Shown: one piece after another, positions 8,915 to 16,436 of the stretch | How the letters are laid out: every line of letters begins with the position of its first letter | Numbering within the stretch: position 1 is the stretch's first letter | Source of the DNA: Fuerstiella sp. | GTDB lineage: Bacteria > Planctomycetota > Planctomycetia > Planctomycetales > Planctomycetaceae | Reading direction: 5' to 3' | NCBI GenBank assembly: GCA_022447185.1 | Contig: JAKVAY010000077.1 | Location: 1-32,634 of the forward strand | DNA: 32,634 nt | Program-made: the position numbers and the translations under genes | The notes under the pieces: model-generated | Told to the model about the DNA's origin: nothing | The model's input: only the letters and a program-made list of their open reading frames with translations | Database searches by the model: none

Positions 8915-10285
8915 ATGAGCTGCCGCAAAAAAACTCTCCGTTCTGTTTCTCGCCGCAACTTCGTGGTGTGTGCCGGCGGCGCCACCCTCAGCCTGCCGTG
9001 GTTCGAAAGCTGTGCCGGCGCCCTGGGGCGCGAAGCAAAAACCCCGGCGAAGCGGCTGGCGTTTTTCTACCTGCCCAATGGAATCACACGTCGGGGCTTC
9101 TTTCCCGGTGAAGGTGACCGGGCGCTGCCACAGTTCGCAGGGCAGAACAACGTGTGGCGTTTTGAAGGCAAGACCGTCCCACCTGGCAGCCATCCACTGA
9201 CACTCACTCCGACCCTTCTCCCGCTTCACAAGATGCGGGAGAAAGTCTCGCTGATTACCGGGATGGACCGCCAGTTCCAGCATGGCACCGATTCACATGC
9301 CCAATGCGCGTCCTGCTTCCTTACCAGCGTCGCGCCCTACGAAGTCAGGAACTCCGTTTATCCACTCGCCCGGACACTGGACCATATCGCCGCCGACAGC
9401 ATCGGCAGGTCGACTCCCTACTCGACCCTTGAACTGAGTTGCAACGACCATAAGAACAACATCGAATCGATCTACTTCGACAACATGTCCTGGTACGGAA
9501 CGGGACATGTCGCTCCTTCAATGAGAAACCCGCGAAAGATCTACGACCGGCTGTTCGGTACCCAGGCCCATGCGCGTTCCCGCGACATCACCGACCTTGC
9601 GCTTGTAAGCGCCCGCCAGTTCCAGAAGCGCCTGGGTACCGCTGATCGCAGAAAATTTGACGAGTACTTTGAGGCGATTCGAACGATTGAAACGCGAATG
9701 GATCGTATCGATAACATGAAGTCAGAGCTGACCGCCGGCAATATTAAGCGTCCGGCCGAATATCTGCCTCGCAATGAATACATCCACCTGATGGGTGACC
9801 TGATGGTGACTGCATTGCAGAGTGGTCTGACCAACGTGGGTACGTTGATGGCGGGTCCCGAACGCTGGACCACGGCCACCAACTGGGAAGGCATCCTGGA
9901 CAAGCCGTACAGCCATCATTCCATGACCCACTCCATTCAGGATCACATGGAACAATTACTCAAGCTGGACCGATTCCATGTCTCGGCCTTTGCGAGGCTG
10001 CTTGAACGCATGGATGGCATCGAGGAAGCCAACGGCACCACCCTGCTGGACAACACCATCTTTACTCTTGGTGCCGGTATGGGGGACGGCACTACGCACC
10101 AGTACAACGACCTGCCACTGGTCGTCGCGGGCGGAGGAGGCGGAACCCTGAAGCTTGGTCGACACGTCCACTGTCAGCGCGGCACCCCGCTTGCCAACCT
10201 CTGGCTCACCCAGCTGCAGGCACTGGGCATCGAACGGGAAAAGTACGCCGACAGCACGGGAACCGTTGACGAAATACGGGCCTGA
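8915..10285 (+). CDS. DUF1552 domain protein
   Basis: This 456-residue protein belongs to DUF1552, a family found nearly always next to DUF1592/DUF1588 proteins in Planctomycetes and relatives. The N-terminus has a Tat-like leader (SRRNFVVCAGGATLSLPWFE, residues 12-31), then the family start KRLAFFYLPNGI. Other recognisable blocks are LITGMDRQFQHGTDSHAQCASCF, NNIESIYFDNMSW, and the C-terminal TTLLDNTIFTLGAGMGDGTTH followed by DLPLVVAGGGGG. This last block resembles the C-terminal part of DUF1501 proteins, which suggests a distant alkaline-phosphatase-like relation. The gene is 61 bases downstream of the DUF1592 gene and probably cotranscribed with it. The family is certain; the activity is unknown, though it may act with the cytochrome partner in the periplasm. 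Confidence 0.93.
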   Translation: MSCRKKTLRSVSRRNFVVCAGGATLSLPWFESCAGALGREAKTPAKRLAFFYLPNGITRRGFFPGEGDRALPQFAGQNNVWRFEGKTVPPGSHPLTLTPTLLPLHKMREKVSLITGMDRQFQHGTDSHAQCASCFLTSVAPYEVRNSVYPLARTLDHIAADSIGRSTPYSTLELSCNDHKNNIESIYFDNMSWYGTGHVAPSMRNPRKIYDRLFGTQAHARSRDITDLALVSARQFQKRLGTADRRKFDEYFEAIRTIETRMDRIDNMKSELTAGNIKRPAEYLPRNEYIHLMGDLMVTALQSGLTNVGTLMAGPERWTTATNWEGILDKPYSHHSMTHSIQDHMEQLLKLDRFHVSAFARLLERMDGIEEANGTTLLDNTIFTLGAGMGDGTTHQYNDLPLVVAGGGGGTLKLGRHVHCQRGTPLANLWLTQLQALGIEREKYADSTGTVDEIRA

Positions 10286-10438
10286 GCCGTTTTATCCGCG
10301 ACCTATGAAGAATTTTGCTCGGCCAAAGCGTGGGACAAACCGTTCCGATTCCGTGAGAGCTGCGGCGCACGAGACGTGCCAGGTCCTGTTGGTTTTTCGC
10401 ACGTCGAAAACTTCCGAATATCGGGGCAATGATCGAGG

Positions 10439-11818
10439 TTAATGACTGAATGCAAGAAACTGCGGCAGGATGATGCGACCGGGTGAAAATTGGTCATAGA
10501 GGATCGCCACTTCTGCGTTCGAGTTCGCCAGAAAATGGGCGGCACCCAGGTGTGAGGAACTGAGAAGCACATGACACCGGGCGGTTTGCTGCTTGTTATC
10601 ATTTTCAAACCGAACTTCGATTTCGTATTTCATTTGGTCATTGTGGTAATTTCCCGTTGGGGCAAACCGAGTGATGTGCCCGTAGACTAAAGTGCCAATT
10701 TCGAGCAACCGTCGGGCACGATAAGGGTGAAGGACATGCCACACAAATCCGGAGCCGCCGATCAGGATGAGAATACCGAAGGACGCAACTGCGGATACGG
10801 CAGCAGGTACCGGAAGTTCCCCTCCCACTACCCCTGCTGCCGACACTGAAAACAAAAGGTACAGGGCCATGAGAAACGGACGCACTTTCGTGAGCTTCTT
10901 CCATTCGGAGAGAAGTTGACGGGGTGGCGATTGCGACAGTACGGACTCGTAACTCTCAGCAGGAAAAGGCTCGTTCTCGAATGGAAAACGTTCAGCCGTT
11001 TTCTCCAGGTAAACGTCTCTGTGTTCCGATTCATGCGACGTTCGGTCTTTGACGTCGAGGGTGTCTGCGATGACCAGCATCTTTGCCAGCAGTCTGTTAA
11101 AATCCTGAACAGAAAATACTTTTCCATGCCGGTACAGCAGGACTTGTTTGCCATTTGCTCTCAAGGTCCAGGCAGGGTAACGGTCCCAGTGAGAAACATC
11201 AGCCAGCCACTGCCTGACCGGGAGGGAAAGTGTTTGTGAGAGGGATTTGTCGGTTGCCAAATCAACGTCATAAAAACTGCCAAATTTCCGACAGTCCCCA
11301 GCCTTCGAGCGGAATCTGAGCAGACGCCCCAGCACGCGCAGTGGATTGCGGACGGGACTCAACTCAAACACGGGCAGGGCAAAGCGACGATTCTCAATAA
11401 GACAGGCTGTTGACCAGCGATATTTACCCGGGTCATCTCCGGTTGGGGGGCTAACGACCTCCTGGACATCTGCAAAATAAAGTTGAGCACTCTCGCTGAT
11501 AACACACTTTGCCAGCGGGTCAACGTTAACGTGTACAGGAAACAAACACGAGATTTGGTCGGACAACCTCTGGCTTTCTTCAGCAGTCAACCGAATGCAT
11601 CCGATGGACTCGAGTCCGGTTTGCCGCTTTGCGATAGCTTGCCGTTTTAGTTCGGATGCTGCGAACCCCAGGATGAACAATCCGGCTGCGAGAACAAGCC
11701 ACCACACACCGTGCATCGGCACCTGAATACCAAGCAGCTGTCTGCCCAGCAGGACGCAAAGGTAGAGGAGGAAAACTCCAAAAGCAAAAAACACCCCGGA
11801 CCCAGCGGACTGGCACAT
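10439..11818 (-). CDS. Membrane protein with DUF3592-like C-terminus, role unknown
   Basis: I do not recognise this 459-residue protein as a whole. It has two N-terminal membrane helices (about residues 9-30 and 38-56), a soluble middle of about 260 residues with no motif I can name, two more helices (about 318-338 and 343-365), and a C-terminal beta-rich segment. This last part (GTLVYGHITRFAPTGNY... then YEIEVRFENDNKQQTARC, ending AEVAILYDQFSPGRIILP) has the pattern of DUF3592 domains, which bear no known catalytic function. The gene is convergent with the DUF1552 gene and has an intergenic gap of about 400 bases upstream, so it is probably transcribed alone. Confidence 0.75.
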   Translation of the reverse strand: MCQSAGSGVFFAFGVFLLYLCVLLGRQLLGIQVPMHGVWWLVLAAGLFILGFAASELKRQAIAKRQTGLESIGCIRLTAEESQRLSDQISCLFPVHVNVDPLAKCVISESAQLYFADVQEVVSPPTGDDPGKYRWSTACLIENRRFALPVFELSPVRNPLRVLGRLLRFRSKAGDCRKFGSFYDVDLATDKSLSQTLSLPVRQWLADVSHWDRYPAWTLRANGKQVLLYRHGKVFSVQDFNRLLAKMLVIADTLDVKDRTSHESEHRDVYLEKTAERFPFENEPFPAESYESVLSQSPPRQLLSEWKKLTKVRPFLMALYLLFSVSAAGVVGGELPVPAAVSAVASFGILILIGGSGFVWHVLHPYRARRLLEIGTLVYGHITRFAPTGNYHNDQMKYEIEVRFENDNKQQTARCHVLLSSSHLGAAHFLANSNAEVAILYDQFSPGRIILPQFLAFSH

Positions 11819-12215
11819 GCCCTGTTTATGAATTAATTGTTTCAGGATGGCATCCTAATTCAGGCTCGTTGTTTCGTTCCGATTCCACACTCTCCGAATA
11901 TCTGCGCCGTATGATTGAGAGAACCATCGGTGGAGTCCGTCGAGTCCGGCGGAATGGTCACCGTCGAACAGTAAGAACGAGATCAGGAAGGCTCTGGATC
12001 ACATGTTTCGAAAGTATTTCACTGCTTGTGTCTCTTTTGTGAAAGGGACCGGGTGTAACTGTTTCGCTGATCCGGCTGATATTTTTGATCTGACGAGGCA
12101 AATTCCTGCCTGCCGCGTGTCTTAACATCCTGATTCGTTCCCAAACGCAGTTTGGGAACGAATGGTTGCCAATCGTTGCGGGCTGGTCTGGTCGCGCAGC
12201 CTCGCATCACATCTC
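11819..12215. other. Intergenic region with a REP-like palindrome
   Basis: These 397 bases separate two minus-strand genes. They should carry the promoter of the 459-residue membrane protein gene and the 3' end of the UxuA-like transcript. I see no gene. The notable element is the long palindrome at 12133-12163. Confidence 0.5.
12133..12163. repeat. REP-like palindrome (14-base arms)
   Basis: ATTCGTTCCCAAAC at 12133-12146 is an exact inverted copy of 12150-12163, with a 3-base loop GCA. It lies 53 bases past the stop of the UxuA-like gene. Palindromes of this kind built around GTTCCCAAAC/GTTTGGGAAC recur in intergenic regions of many planctomycetal and cyanobacterial genomes (my recollection, not checked). 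It could be a dispersed REP-type element, and could also end or protect the upstream minus-strand transcript. No T-run follows. Confidence 0.65.
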
Positions 12216-13334
12216 CTACGCTTCGTTGCCCACCGCCTGAATAAGAGCCTTGATGTAGCCGAAGCCATAGGCAAAGGCCTGGCGTGCTCGTGGGTCGTCC
12301 TTGTGGTGGGGCATGTGGTCGGGCATGACCAGGTACGGGTAGTCAACGTCACGGAGGGCCTGCATGATTGTGACCATGTTCATGTCCCCCTCGTCAGGGT
12401 AGACCTCTGCGAAATTGTCGCGGACGCCACGGATGTTCCGGAAGTGGATGTTAAAAATCTTGTCTCGTTCGCCGAAGTAGCGAATCACATCCACGATGTC
12501 TCTGGCAGGGTGGAGCAGCATTTCCGCCGTGCTGCCAATGCACAGGTTGAGGCCGTGATACGGGCTTTCGGCAATGTCGACAAACCGCTTCATCCCGGCG
12601 ACAGTGCCCAGCACACGGTCGATGCCGCGGTATCCTTGTGGGGGCATACCAGGATCGTGCGGATGTAGGGCCAGCCGGACTTTGTTCTCAGTCGCAACCG
12701 GCACGACCCTTTCGAGGAAATAAGTGATTCGTTCCCAGAACAGGTCACCGGGAACCTCACCCGCACGTGTGAGCGGTAATTTGGGAGCCTCGGCATACAC
12801 CCAGGTACTGTATTCCGAGCCACCCCGGCCCGGTGTTGGTTTGGTTCGGGTGACCTTCATGATGCTCAGGTTGTATTTGACACAGGGGATATCGGCCTTT
12901 GCCGCGGTGCGAATCATGTCGCAGAACAGATCAATCTCCCGGTCCCGCTCCGGATCTTTACCCAGCAGGATGTTAGGAAACGGCCCATAAAGCGTACCGG
13001 AGCTGAGGGCCCCGCCGAGCAGTTCCAGTTTGAGACCGGCCGCTTCGCAGGCGTCTCGCATGTAATGAAGTTCGTCCAGGTCCCAGCGGCGGTCCTCTGA
13101 GATCGTGGGGAATCCGCAAATTCCCTCCACCCCGTGCCGAACGCAAAACTGCAGCAGTTCGTCCGAAATAATGTTTCCGTTCGGGTCGTGGTGGGATCGC
13201 TGACTTCCGAGCCGCATGCGGACCTTGTTGGGCGCAGACGCACTGGATTCTTTATTGCTGGCGTGCGCCGGTGCGATCGCGGATGCTCCCGCGACTCCTG
13301 CTCCCAGTGTGTGGACGAAAGATCTGCGGTCCAT
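12216..13334 (-). CDS. Exported UxuA-like (mannonate dehydratase family) TIM-barrel protein
   Basis: The start at 13334 is chosen over an upstream in-frame ATG (13493) because AAAGGGC precedes it and a Tat-type leader follows (MDRRSFVHTLGAGVAGASAI...AHA). The protein is then 372 residues. Its C-terminal two thirds match the mannonate dehydratase family, which converts D-mannonate to 2-keto-3-deoxygluconate using Mn2+. The expected ligands are visible with about the right spacing: H226 in HPHDPG, C265 in LCIGS, H297 in HFRN, and D339/H340 in PDH. Known UxuA enzymes are cytoplasmic, so a leader is unusual, though Planctomycetes often export TIM-barrel isomerase-like proteins. It is divergent from the enolase-superfamily gene. 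The substrate may be another sugar or sugar acid. Fold and metal site are well supported; the exact reaction is not. Confidence 0.8.
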   Translation of the reverse strand: MDRRSFVHTLGAGVAGASAIAPAHASNKESSASAPNKVRMRLGSQRSHHDPNGNIISDELLQFCVRHGVEGICGFPTISEDRRWDLDELHYMRDACEAAGLKLELLGGALSSGTLYGPFPNILLGKDPERDREIDLFCDMIRTAAKADIPCVKYNLSIMKVTRTKPTPGRGGSEYSTWVYAEAPKLPLTRAGEVPGDLFWERITYFLERVVPVATENKVRLALHPHDPGMPPQGYRGIDRVLGTVAGMKRFVDIAESPYHGLNLCIGSTAEMLLHPARDIVDVIRYFGERDKIFNIHFRNIRGVRDNFAEVYPDEGDMNMVTIMQALRDVDYPYLVMPDHMPHHKDDPRARQAFAYGFGYIKALIQAVGNEA

Positions 13335-13618
13335 GAGGTGCCCTTTTGAAAAAATGTCGGGGGATGTGCGTATCCCTATCTTACCAGATGATTTGCGGTC
13401 GTGACGGTTGCAGATGATGCAAGTCCTCAAATGGTTTGATGTCGGAGTGTTCGATTTCCGAAACACCTGGTGAAGGTGAAAATCCGTTCCCATTGATGAA
13501 TCGGCCCATCAAACCGTCTTCACCGAGCTTGAGCGTCCGGCATCGGTCCGCCGTTCCCGGATTTATAGAATGCCCGGGTGAGCATGACGGCATTTCCAAT
13601 ATCCTGAGAAACAGCAGG

Positions 13619-13634
13619 ACTTCCGTCCGGAAGT
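13619..13634. promoter_or_regulatory. 16-base palindrome, candidate operator
   Basis: ACTTCCGTCCGGAAGT is a near-complete palindrome: 7-base arms ACTTCCG and CGGAAGT around a 2-base centre. Its position midway between two divergent, possibly co-regulated sugar-acid genes makes an operator plausible. There is no regulator gene in the window to match it with. Confidence 0.3.
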
Positions 13635-13641
13635 GTTCCGA

Positions 13642-13684
13642 TTATCGAACTGCCCGATGCTGTAGGTGAGGTTCGCATCGATAA
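13642..13684. promoter_or_regulatory. Bulged 10-base-pair stem, possible structured leader or operator
   Basis: TTATC (13642-13646) and GATGC (13656-13660) pair with GCATC and GATAA (13675-13684), giving a 10-base-pair stem with a 9-base bulge on one side and a 14-base loop. It may be coincidence, but it lies 8 bases from another palindrome. Confidence 0.2.
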
Positions 13685-13790
13685 CGGTCGTCCATTCGTT
13701 CTTTCCTGCACCTGCCAGCCAGTGCTCAAGGGCGAAAACGTGTCCGCCAGACACTTCTTTCGCGTCAACGCGCTGTCGCTGAAACGGAAA

Positions 13791-13805
13791 CAGGTTTGCA
13801 ACCTG
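13791..13805. promoter_or_regulatory. Short palindrome upstream of the enolase-superfamily gene
   Basis: CAGGTT and AACCTG flank a 3-base centre TGC, about 115 bases before the proposed CTG start. It is a candidate regulator-binding dyad of the size used by LacI- or GntR-type proteins; assignment to a family is not possible. Confidence 0.25.
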
Positions 13806-13905
13806 CCCATTCCGGATGTTTCCCGGTAAACTGAAGACAGAATTCAGGGTTGCTGTCCTGTCAGTCAGTCGACCTTCAGGGCGAAACCGAATACCTGGCG
13901 AATTT

Positions 13906-13923
13906 GAAAGGAGAACAAAACTG
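13906..13923 (+). promoter_or_regulatory. Strong Shine-Dalgarno followed by CTG
   Basis: GAAAGGAG at 13906-13913 is close to the anti-SD complement. The in-frame CTG at 13921 follows after 7 bases, the ideal spacing. The next in-frame ATG (13960) has no such site. This decides the start of the enolase-superfamily gene as CTG. Confidence 0.6.
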
Positions 13924-15462
13924 AACATCAACGTAGATGATGTACGAGACTTCAATGCCATGCTCATGCGCCGGATTGCCGGGTTTCGGGAAAAGCTGTC
14001 TGCGTGGCTGGCGCCTCACCGACTGACGGTGCGCGAGATCAAGGTTCACAAAGTGCTCATCCCGACGGTGGGTGTCTACACACCGGGCTGGCAGGCTCTG
14101 CCGGCTCTGTCTTGGGCGTTTGTCGAGATTCACACAAATGAGGGGCCAGTAGGGACCGGAGAATGGTCCGTCGATCTGGGTGATGACACGCGGTCCTGCC
14201 TCCAACGTCTCAAACAAAGCCCACGTACGAACCTGCTTGATCTTGACCTGGAGGAACCACTGTTCATGGCGTGGTGGGATCTGGTCGGCCAGGTGCTGAA
14301 AAAACCTTTGCATGTCCTGTGGGCCGAATTGTTCGAACGTGGTTTCACGACACCTCGCAAGATACCAATGGCGGCGTACACCTGGCAGCGTTTCCCAGAC
14401 AGCAGCGGCAAAGGAGAAGTCACCTTTGACAGCTGGCCGGACCACGCAGCAGGCTGGGCCGACAAGGGTTTTCCGTCGATTAAAGTTTCCATGACCGGAT
14501 ACGATCCCGACAGCTACATTGAACTGATTCAACGTATCCGGGAAAAGGTGGGTCCCGACACAGAGATCCGTATTGACGCACACGGTACGTGGAACTTCCA
14601 GGAGGCACGCCGAATTCTTCCCCAGCTTGAGGATTGCGGGCTCGAATACATCGAGCAACCGGTGAACGCACTACTTCCCCGGCGATTCTTCCCTCCGGAC
14701 GAACAGCCCCCGGCCGTCAGTGCGATCACCGGAGGGTTTCAGACGGAATATTATTTCCGCAAAATGACAGAGCTGCGCCATGGTCTGCGGACGCCGGTGT
14801 CCTGTCATTGGTGGACGCCACCCATCGTGCATCCACCTGGTGCATCGGTCATGTCGAATCAATGGGAACCGCACTGGTACATGCTCGAACGTTACGAAGC
14901 GGCCGATGTGTCGGTGCCGGACATCGGCCTCGGGCCATGGGGGCTGTGGCGGCTCGCTGAACTCACCAGATTCATGGGGATGCACATCACCGTGCACAGC
15001 AATTTCGAGCTTTGTCTGCAGCTGGCGTTTCGCGCAGCGATGGTCTCGGCGGTGGTCTACGATACGGAGAGTGCGGGGCTCTATCTGGGAACGACACCAC
15101 GCCGCTGCCATCCGATCGACAACGAAACTATCACGATCAGCGATGATGTGATCACCGGGGGACCATTCGACTGGACCGGTGGACACCTGCAGCTGTCGGA
15201 CTGTCCGGGACATGGTGTGACGCTCGATCCCGAACGTCTGAAACGCTATCAGTACAGCGCCGAAGCGGTTTCGGAGCACAGGGCCTATTCGGAAAAGATC
15301 TACGCAAACTACCTGCTCGACCGGCCGCGCCGCTTCAATCAGGCCGGCTGGCCGAAACATGAAAAACCTGAGCGTTTCGGTCGGCACGCTTTCCCCTATG
15401 CGGTCGGAGACATCCTTGGCGCCGATCCGACGCAACAAGTGGATACGGAGCTGAACAGATGA
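13921..15462 (+). CDS. Enolase-superfamily (mandelate racemase-type) sugar-acid enzyme
   Basis: With the CTG start the protein has 513 residues, longer than the usual 350-450. An N-terminal capping domain (about 40-145) precedes a TIM barrel. Catalytic positions follow mandelate racemase spacing: K188 (IKVS), metal ligands D219 (RIDAHGTW, 31 residues later) and E245 (EYIEQP, 26 later), and the His-Asp dyad D334 (VPDIG) and H359 (VHSNFE). The third metal ligand, normally Asp, Glu or Asn after a TP[IV] strand, is not evident: the strand reads TPVSCHWW, so H296 may take its place. About 40 extra residues sit between E245 and that strand. Members usually dehydrate or epimerise sugar acids by alpha-proton abstraction. 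The stop overlaps the SDR start by 4 bases (ATGA), so the two are translationally coupled and likely serve one pathway. Confidence 0.85.
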   Translation: MNINVDDVRDFNAMLMRRIAGFREKLSAWLAPHRLTVREIKVHKVLIPTVGVYTPGWQALPALSWAFVEIHTNEGPVGTGEWSVDLGDDTRSCLQRLKQSPRTNLLDLDLEEPLFMAWWDLVGQVLKKPLHVLWAELFERGFTTPRKIPMAAYTWQRFPDSSGKGEVTFDSWPDHAAGWADKGFPSIKVSMTGYDPDSYIELIQRIREKVGPDTEIRIDAHGTWNFQEARRILPQLEDCGLEYIEQPVNALLPRRFFPPDEQPPAVSAITGGFQTEYYFRKMTELRHGLRTPVSCHWWTPPIVHPPGASVMSNQWEPHWYMLERYEAADVSVPDIGLGPWGLWRLAELTRFMGMHITVHSNFELCLQLAFRAAMVSAVVYDTESAGLYLGTTPRRCHPIDNETITISDDVITGGPFDWTGGHLQLSDCPGHGVTLDPERLKRYQYSAEAVSEHRAYSEKIYANYLLDRPRRFNQAGWPKHEKPERFGRHAFPYAVGDILGADPTQQVDTELNR

Positions 15463-16256
15463 ATCATAAAACCTCTTCGAAGGTGGTTTTGGTCACCGGC
15501 GGTGTGGGTGACATCGGTCTTGCCGTTGCCAAACAAATGGCCGATTGTGAATTCGATGTTGCCGTACTTGATGTGGTTTCCAGACAAATCGCCGACGAGC
15601 GGCTCGGCCCGCTGCGAGATCAGGGAGTGAAGGTACTGTACGTTGAAGCCGACGTGAGAGATCGGCACATGGTCGAGACCGCTCTGACAACGGTCTGGGA
15701 TACGTTCGATCGGCTGGACGTTTGCGTGTGCAATGCAGGAGTGGCTACCGATCTGCCGTTCGTGGATGTTTCACTCGACGAATGGCAACGGCATATCGAC
15801 ATCAATCTGAATGGATATTTTCACGTCAGTCAGACTGTCGCCCGGCGGTGGATTGCAGAAAAACGGCAAGGGAAGTTCATCTTCATGGGGTCGTGGGTGC
15901 AGGATGTCCCTTATCAGCTGATCACCCCTTATTGTGTCTCCAAGGCTGGCGTCTGGATGCTGGCGCGTTGTATTGCGATCGAACTGGCGCCACACGGGAT
16001 CACTGCCAATGTCGTGGCGCCAGGAATTCTGGATGCCGGGTTGTCCAGGCAGGAGATGGAAGAACACCCGGAGTTTCGTGAGAAGTTCAACAGGATCATA
16101 CCCCGTGGCCGAATGCAGACTCCGGACGACGTGGCCAATGTTGTCACGTTTCTGGCCTCAACCGAAGCGAACTATCTGACCGGATCGTCAATCCTGTGCG
16201 ACGGTGGTTGCCTCGCCGGGGCGCCCTCGATGAACATGGATGCAGGCGGATCCTAG
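15459..16256 (+). CDS. Short-chain dehydrogenase/reductase (classical SDR)
   Basis: This 265-residue protein has all marks of a classical SDR: dinucleotide motif TGGVGDIG (13-20), an acidic D38 at the end of the second strand that favours NAD(H) over NADP(H), CNAG (91-94), N116, catalytic S145, Y158 and K162 (YCVSK), and the C-terminal LTGSSILCDGG. It oxidises or reduces an alcohol/carbonyl group on an unknown substrate; from the neighbours this is probably a sugar or sugar acid. GGAG lies 8 bases before the ATG, which overlaps the stop of the enolase-superfamily gene. The C-terminal 15 residues after the GG motif are an unstructured extension. The fold and cofactor class are secure; the substrate is inferred from context. 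Confidence 0.93.
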   Translation: MNHKTSSKVVLVTGGVGDIGLAVAKQMADCEFDVAVLDVVSRQIADERLGPLRDQGVKVLYVEADVRDRHMVETALTTVWDTFDRLDVCVCNAGVATDLPFVDVSLDEWQRHIDINLNGYFHVSQTVARRWIAEKRQGKFIFMGSWVQDVPYQLITPYCVSKAGVWMLARCIAIELAPHGITANVVAPGILDAGLSRQEMEEHPEFREKFNRIIPRGRMQTPDDVANVVTFLASTEANYLTGSSILCDGGCLAGAPSMNMDAGGS

Positions 16257-16436
16257 CAGCCAGCGGTGACTGTTCTTAGACGAACGGCAGAACGTGGTAT
16301 TTCGCGTCGGGGGCTGACCGATGCAAGACGTTGTCTTTCAGGTTTGTCGCGGTTTGAATGCACATCTGTCACACTGCTCTCACATTCGCCAGGTCTACCC
16401 GGCGTTGCCCGCTGCCCGTGCTCTTTGAGGTTCAAC

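Larger units (their letters stand above)
13335..13920. other. Divergent intergenic region rich in dyads
   Basis: These 586 bases lie between the UxuA-like gene and the enolase-superfamily gene and should hold both promoters. No gene is convincing. The frame of the enolase-superfamily gene is open from 13816 but the peptide there is not protein-like. On the minus strand, frames across 13563-13967 might be remains of a decayed gene, but I cannot name one. Three inverted repeats are listed separately. Confidence 0.5.

Noticed and set aside
12162..12668. 168-codon plus-strand frame over the end of the UxuA-like gene
   Set aside because: It begins inside the palindrome and runs antisense to the conserved metal-site region of the UxuA-like protein.
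13563..13967. 134-codon minus-strand frame in the divergent region, considered as a gene or a gene remnant
   Set aside because: It overlaps the start of the enolase-superfamily gene, shows no motif I can name and no start signal; kept only as an unproven remnant.
13876..15438. Two long minus-strand frames (about 260 and 255 codons) opposite the enolase-superfamily gene
   Set aside because: They mirror the codon structure of the plus-strand gene, have no family resemblance and no ribosome binding site; the plus-strand catalytic motifs are clear.
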